Shown: positions 60,239 through 64,000 of the stretch, piece after piece
Layout of the letters: every line of letters begins with the position of its first letter
Position numbering within the stretch: position 1 is the first letter of the stretch
Assembly: GCA_035645695.1 (NCBI GenBank)
Contig: DASQMC010000061.1
Coordinates: 1-64,000, forward strand
Length of the DNA stretch: 64,000 nt
Origin: JAIVJZ01 sp035645695
GTDB lineage: Bacteria; Acidobacteriota; Blastocatellia; Pyrinomonadales; Pyrinomonadaceae
Direction: 5' to 3'
Translations under genes and position numbers: made by a program
Notes under the pieces: model-generated
The model's database searches: none
Told to the model about the DNA's origin: nothing
What the model saw: the letters and a program-made list of their open reading frames with translations, nothing else

Positions 60239-60524
60239 AAAATTGGCGGCGCGCGAAAATTCGCCGGGTTGAAAATCCCGCCGAACCGGCCTGTTTCATC
60301 CGCTTTGCGAATTGAAATAATCCAATCGTACACGGGGGAGCGTATAAAAATCGGGCAGATTTCCCGTTTGGCGGAAAGCGACGGGATTATCGGGCGGGTA
60401 CGCGGTGAAACTTGGGACGCCCGTTTTCATTGAGCGAAATCCGAATTTTAAAAGCGGGACGGCGAAGTGAGAATTTGTGGCACGACCGTTGCCAAGAGTA
60501 AGAACAGTTAATATTGATAATTGA
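60239..60524. other. Spacer upstream of the GGGGGA-loop RNA candidate
   Basis: No ORF is supported. It contains a further GGGGGA at 60334-60339. At its right end an AT-rich segment holds TTGCCA (60489-60494) and TATTGATAAT (60512-60521), a possible promoter with 17-base spacing for an RNA starting near 60525. Confidence 0.4.
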
Positions 60525-60811
60525 GTAGATAGTGTTATCGGGTCGGCTCGGAGACGGCAGCGAGTGATAGCTTTGGGGGAGGCTTTCTCTCGCTTCATGT
60601 CGGTAACGGTTCTTTGGGGGAACGGAAACGTTACGGGCAAGCGGTCAAAGAGCTTTAGTTGCTGGGTTGCTGGTCACCATCTGTAGTGCTTTGGGGGAAC
60701 GCTACAGGTAGTCCGGCAACCCGCAAACTCCATCGTTAAGATAACGCTGCGAAGTGCTACAAAGTAAAAAAGCGCGGTAAGTGTTGGGGGACACTTGCCG
60801 CGCTTTTTTAC
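60525..60811 (+). ncRNA. Candidate non-coding RNA with repeated GGGGGA hairpin loops
   Basis: Four hairpins present almost the same loop. (1) AGCGAG/CTCGCT at 60559-60594 with inner AGC/GCT and loop TTTGGGGGAG. (2) GTAACG/CGTTAC at 60603-60634 with loop TTTGGGG. (3) CTGTAGTG/CGCTACAG at 60681-60707 with loop CTTTGGGGGAA, inside an outer GGGTTGCTGG/CCGGCAACCC stem (60664-60722). (4) a terminator stem at 60764-60811 with loop TTGGGGGA. Stems differ while loops are kept, the sign of RNA structure. Repeated GGA in hairpin loops is how CsrB/RsmZ RNAs bind CsrA, so a protein-binding RNA is plausible. No coding potential is visible. Confidence 0.65.
60764..60811. terminator. Intrinsic terminator with GGGGGA loop
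   Basis: A 20-bp stem (A-run, GCGCGGTAAGTG and its complement with one G-T pair, T-run) with loop TTGGGGGA. It ends the candidate RNA and can also serve the converging gene that stops at 60863. Confidence 0.9.
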
Positions 60812-60862
60812 GTTTACGGGAAAGACGCCCTCCCGGCATCCTCAAACTCTCACCCGCCTGAC

Positions 60863-62053
60863 TTATCCCACTTTATCACTTTGGCCGATCAATCGCGCAG
60901 GGTTGTTCTGTGCGCTCATCTCGTCAATGTTGAGACGCACCATGCCGCCCGCGTCCGAGAATTTTTCGCTGAGCGCGGCCTGCGCGCGTCGTCGCGTAAA
61001 AATCCACCCGCCGAAGATGCCGCCGATGGCGAGGCAGAGGACGATGGCGAGACCCGCGGCCTTCACCGTGTTGACGATCACGCTCGTAGACATGTTCAGC
61101 CACGCGCGATTGGCGCGCTCCACGGCGTAAGGGTTTTCGCCGAGCCAGCGCACGTCCTTTTCATAAGTCACCTTGCCGATCAAGCCCGCGGCCACCCCCT
61201 CATCCGGCGCGTCGAAGACAAAGACCGCGTAATTGCCGACTCGCTTGTAAGCCGTAGGCACGGGCTTGCCCTCGCCGGGCAGCGCGGCGATGCGCGCTTG
61301 TATCCGCGCGTCTGCGTCGGAGGCGATCTGCGGCGTCGCGTATTCGACGATAACCAAATGCCCGGCCTGTTTGTAAATTGCCGAAACGGCCTCCGTGCCG
61401 CCCGCGAAAGAAACCACGTCGAGCGCCGGACGATTCCCCGCGATCTTTTGCAACTGCTCGTAACTCACGGCATAAGCCGCTTCTTCCTGCGCCGTCTCCC
61501 AATCGGGCAGATGCTTGACGAGGACGGGAATCTCGCCCGTCCCGGCGTCCAGAGTTTCGGCGAACGAGCGTGCGAAGCCGAGCAGAGCGGCATCATCTTT
61601 GGCAGGCTGTTTTCCCGAACCCGTGATGATTGCGACGGTCGTGCCCTTCGCCAGATAAATCTGCCCGCGCGCCGCGAAGGCCGCCGTGCCGCCCAGGTCG
61701 GGTTTACTCAACCCCTCTCTCGCCCCGCTCACCATCTCGCGCTTCTCGTTCGACACGAAGGCGTAGGCCGCCGAATCCGATTGCATCTCGATTAACTGAA
61801 TCAGGAGAGTGTCGCCGTCCGGCAAAGCATACGTGCGCGTTGCCGTGGAAACCGCACCGATGTCCTCCGGTTTGACAAGCTCAAATATCCCGGCCTTCGG
61901 ACGCGAGGGCGCGCCCGTGGCGCGAGCGTCCCCGACCTTGTTCGGCAGCAGCTTCGCCGCCCCGTCGAAAGTCAGGTTTGCCAGAGCAGGTATCGTGACG
62001 CACAGCAGAAGCGTGAAAACGGAAAAGAGTCTCGGAAAATATGATGGACGCAT
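60863..62053 (-). CDS. DUF6599-like secreted/membrane protein
   Basis: 396 residues from the ATG at 62053, preceded by AAGGGA; an upstream open stretch has no similarity. Signal peptide (hydrophobic 8-23, cleavage near 'ALAN'). The large central part repeats a beta-rich pattern twice ('YALPDGDTLLIQLIEMQSDS' and 'IYKQAGHLVIVEYATPQIAS'), consistent with the DUF6599 family found in Acidobacteria. A C-terminal membrane helix (about 330-355, 'AAGLAIVLCLAIGGIFGGWI') and a short basic then acidic tail inside the cell follow. Function is unknown. It converges on the candidate RNA. Confidence 0.75.
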   Translation of the reverse strand: MRPSYFPRLFSVFTLLLCVTIPALANLTFDGAAKLLPNKVGDARATGAPSRPKAGIFELVKPEDIGAVSTATRTYALPDGDTLLIQLIEMQSDSAAYAFVSNEKREMVSGAREGLSKPDLGGTAAFAARGQIYLAKGTTVAIITGSGKQPAKDDAALLGFARSFAETLDAGTGEIPVLVKHLPDWETAQEEAAYAVSYEQLQKIAGNRPALDVVSFAGGTEAVSAIYKQAGHLVIVEYATPQIASDADARIQARIAALPGEGKPVPTAYKRVGNYAVFVFDAPDEGVAAGLIGKVTYEKDVRWLGENPYAVERANRAWLNMSTSVIVNTVKAAGLAIVLCLAIGGIFGGWIFTRRRAQAALSEKFSDAGGMVRLNIDEMSAQNNPARLIGQSDKVG

Positions 62054-62163
62054 GGAAAATCCCTTAATCAGCCGGACGAAATAAAAGCGAATATGCAACG
62101 AGGTTTTGATGCCCGCCGGAACGCGCTCGTTGTGTTGAAGTTATAGTAACCGCCGGGGTTGAT

Positions 62164-62871
62164 TTAGTTCCAGCGTCGCAGTTCGCGCAGGAGCAGTTCG
62201 GCGTGGCGGCGAGGTTGCGGGATGTTGTCGAGCATGGTCTGCCCGCCGACTTCGTTGGCGTTTTCGATGACGAGGTCGCCGAAGCCGAATAGGCGTTGCG
62301 TGATGGTAGTGGAGACGGTCACGTCCTGAATGTTGCGCAGAGGGATGTTGCGCGTGCGGCGCGCGATGAGTCCCTGATCGATCTCGATCTTCGAGTCGGT
62401 CAGCGTGTACTTGATGGTGTTGCGCTTGAGGTGCTTGAGCGCGGGGATGAGCAGCAGCGGCAGCGTCAGGAGCACGGCGATGGACGCGGAGATGTATTGC
62501 CCCGCGAACATGGCGAGCAGGATGCTGAGGCCGACGGCCACCGCCGCCGCGAGCGCGTAGCCGATGCCGATAAATAGGAACGTCGGGCGCACGGTGAAGA
62601 TAACGCGCTCGACTTCGTCCGCATCGCGCGCCTCCTGCGGGGGCGTCGGCGTTTGCTCAACGCGCCGGAGGCTCGCCGGTGGTTCGGGTCGCCGAACGGC
62701 GGTCATCTCCTGATCGAAGGAGGTGCGAACACCGGCAGCGGCATCAGGCAACGACGACGCACGGCCGCCGCGCGAGGCGACGCGCGTCGCTTCCGTGTCT
62801 GCGGGCGCGCCGCACGATCCGCAGAAGCGCACGTTTGCCGGAATGTCTGCGCCGCAGTTCATACAGTACAT
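62164..62871 (-). CDS. Zinc-ribbon membrane protein with bPH2 (YdbS-like) domain
   Basis: 235 residues from the ATG at 62871, preceded by AAGGAG; ten extra codons upstream are open. N-terminal zinc ribbon 'CMNCG' and 'CGSCG' (residues 3-22), a disordered linker, two adjacent membrane helices (about 95-140, 'FLFIGIGYALAAAVAVGLSI' and 'ISASIAVLLTLPLLLIPAL'), then a bacterial PH-like domain: 'TIKYTLTDSKIEIDQGLIAR', 'RNIPLRNIQDVTVSTTITQR' and 'FGDLVIENANEVGGQTML'. This is the YdbS/bPH2 arrangement, of unknown exact role in envelope homeostasis. The upstream gene ends 13 bases before it on the same strand, so they are probably one operon. Confidence 0.88.
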   Translation of the reverse strand: MYCMNCGADIPANVRFCGSCGAPADTEATRVASRGGRASSLPDAAAGVRTSFDQEMTAVRRPEPPASLRRVEQTPTPPQEARDADEVERVIFTVRPTFLFIGIGYALAAAVAVGLSILLAMFAGQYISASIAVLLTLPLLLIPALKHLKRNTIKYTLTDSKIEIDQGLIARRTRNIPLRNIQDVTVSTTITQRLFGFGDLVIENANEVGGQTMLDNIPQPRRHAELLLRELRRWN

Positions 62872-62884
62872 AATTTTCGCTCCT

Positions 62885-64000
62885 TCAGTCGGTGATCCCA
62901 ACCGTGCGCACGCAGGTCAACAACTCCTCCGGGTCGTAGGGCAGGGGGACGAAACCGCGCACGCCCAACTGCCGCGCCTCGGCGCGCTCGTGCTCCGAGG
63001 CGTTCGAGTGCAAAAGCACGACGGGCAACGGCAGACGTTCGTGGTGCTGGAGGTGCAGGCGACGCAGAGCCTCCAACCCGCCTATGCCGTAGAGGGCGTC
63101 GTCGATGACGAGCAGGTCGGGGCGTTCGATGCGCAGCAGGTTGATGGCCTGCAAACCGTCGAAGGCGGCGCGCACTTCGTAGCCCGCGCTACGGAGCAGC
63201 AGGTTGATCTGCGCCATGCGCGCCGGGTCGGAGACGGTGAGCAGGAGGCGACGCGGCATGAGTGCGCCGCGCGTGCGCCGTTCGCGTTCGCGCGCCGCGG
63301 CGGCGGCGGCGGCCTGTGCGAGTAATCCCTGCCCCGCACCCGACGCCCCGGCCCCGCCGGCGGGCATCATGGAAGTCTCCATGTCAGTCTGTTTCGACTC
63401 GCGCACAGCACGCGACTGCGTGAAGTCCACGCGCTCGTTTCGTTCGACCGCCGTTTCCGCTACGGGCGCGCCGGAACCGCGCGAAGCGTGTGACGCCGGT
63501 GCGCCGTTGCCTGCGGAGGACTCGCCCTCCGGTCGGCGCGCGGGGGAAGTCTCTCGCACCTCTTCCGTTGACGGCGTGTGCGTCTGAGTGAGCGACGCTT
63601 CGGCCTGCTCGATCAAACTCTCGATGTCCGTGCCGTCGGACGGGAAAAAAGCAAAGCCGATGTCGAGCGAAACGACACCCGGCTGCGTCGCCTGAAACTC
63701 CTCCGCCAGGCGCGTCAGGTCTGCGTGCGCCGCCGCAGCGGTCTTTCGCCGGAGGTAGACGAGCAACAGCGTCGGGCCGTAGAAAGCGACCGAATCGACG
63801 CGCCGCAGGTTGAGCCGGAAAAAATCGCGAGCTTCGGCGAGTGCGCCGTTCTGTGTCGGCGCGCCCTTGGTCGAGAGAGTTTCGGCTGGCGCGGGGGGCG
63901 CGCCCGAGGCGGCGACGAGCGCCAGCGCGCCCGTCGAGCCTTCGTCAACGTGCGCGCGGACGCCTTCCAGCAGTTGCAGGAAGTCGTCGATTTCGGCGCG
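62885..64000 (-). CDS. Degenerate GGDEF-like plus receiver-domain protein (5' end outside window)
   Basis: The frame is open to the right edge, so the N-terminus is missing; 371 residues are visible. The first half ('FFRLNLRRVDSVAFYGPTLL', 'AEEFQATQPGVVSLDIGFAF', 'IESLIEQAEASL') has the shape of a diguanylate cyclase GGDEF domain without the active motif. A long Pro/Ala/Gly linker follows. The C-terminal receiver domain ('LLLTVSDPARMAQINLLLRS', 'PDLLVIDDALYGIGGLEALR', 'LLHSNASEHERAEARQLG') retains the Asp of 'VIDD' but has Val-Ser-Asp instead of the usual acidic pair. It is likely a signalling scaffold rather than an enzyme. It shares an operon with the bPH2 gene. Confidence 0.75.
   Translation of the reverse strand, partial: RAEIDDFLQLLEGVRAHVDEGSTGALALVAASGAPPAPAETLSTKGAPTQNGALAEARDFFRLNLRRVDSVAFYGPTLLLVYLRRKTAAAAHADLTRLAEEFQATQPGVVSLDIGFAFFPSDGTDIESLIEQAEASLTQTHTPSTEEVRETSPARRPEGESSAGNGAPASHASRGSGAPVAETAVERNERVDFTQSRAVRESKQTDMETSMMPAGGAGASGAGQGLLAQAAAAAAARERERRTRGALMPRRLLLTVSDPARMAQINLLLRSAGYEVRAAFDGLQAINLLRIERPDLLVIDDALYGIGGLEALRRLHLQHHERLPLPVVLLHSNASEHERAEARQLGVRGFVPLPYDPEELLTCVRTVGITD

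Overview
The window is GC-rich chromosomal DNA (about 65% GC by eye) with dense genes on both strands. It probably comes from an Acidobacteriota bacterium, perhaps class Blastocatellia. This is inferred from family content: an Oar-like TonB-dependent receptor with an N-terminal carboxypeptidase-regulatory domain, an acidobacterial VWFA-related secreted protein, a DUF6599-like protein, several zinc-ribbon membrane proteins, a PEP-CTERM protein, and gene spacers filled with heptamer-repeat hairpins. No rRNA, tRNA, CRISPR array, transposase or integrase was recognised.

Layout. 1-8.2 kb: the 3' part of a Ski2-like helicase, an SGNH hydrolase, ispH, small unknowns, a zinc-ribbon/PDZ membrane protein and a DUF2085 protein. 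8.5-10.2 kb: a membrane Ser/Thr kinase. 10.2-11.8 kb: an AT-rich island with a DGQHR (DndB-like) protein translationally coupled to a GIY-YIG nuclease. 12-15 kb: an active/inactive pair of M16 peptidases. 15.2-19 kb: a trypsin-like protease with TPRs, a secreted protein and a lipoprotein. 19.2-20.1 kb: a DUF433/DUF5615 toxin-antitoxin pair flanked by two copies of the 3' end of the next gene. 20.1-26.4 kb: a fused branched-chain 2-oxoacid dehydrogenase E1, a VWA protein, a TPR protein and an acyl-CoA dehydrogenase. 26.7-36.9 kb: flippase-like protein, 5'-nucleotidase, L,D-transpeptidase, PEP-CTERM protein, PAP2 phosphatase, MBL-fold nuclease, response regulator, SLC13/RCK transporter and phosphoesterase. 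37-41.7 kb: pgsA and a dnaK-dnaJ-hspR heat-shock cluster. 41.7-44 kb: an accessory patch with 21-bp repeats, two lower-GC genes and an integron-type attC-like site. 44-50.3 kb: the Oar-like receptor, an HD-GYP protein, a DUF4388 protein and an unknown. 50.5-60.2 kb: P450, a Trm112-like/GT9/small ORF/heptose-kinase cluster, a PBP4-type carboxypeptidase, a DapF-fold protein lacking its catalytic residues, a 3D-domain protein behind a structured leader, and an asparaginase. 60.2-60.8 kb: no gene, but a chain of hairpins whose loops repeat GGGGGA, ending in a terminator. 60.9-64 kb: DUF6599-like, zinc-ribbon/bPH2, and a GGDEF-like/receiver protein that runs off the window.

How genes fit together. 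The E1 and acyl-CoA dehydrogenase fit branched-chain amino acid breakdown. dnaK, dnaJ and hspR form a self-regulated chaperone unit. GT9 and heptose kinase fit outer-membrane polysaccharide synthesis. PBP4, L,D-transpeptidase, the 3D-domain protein and pgsA serve the envelope.

The most unusual material is non-coding: the GGGGGA-loop RNA candidate at about 60525-60811, and around fifteen heptamer-repeat hairpins in gene spacers. One pair of those (36985 and 41173) is the same element in opposite orientations with a nearly identical loop, so at least some of them move or recombine as units.
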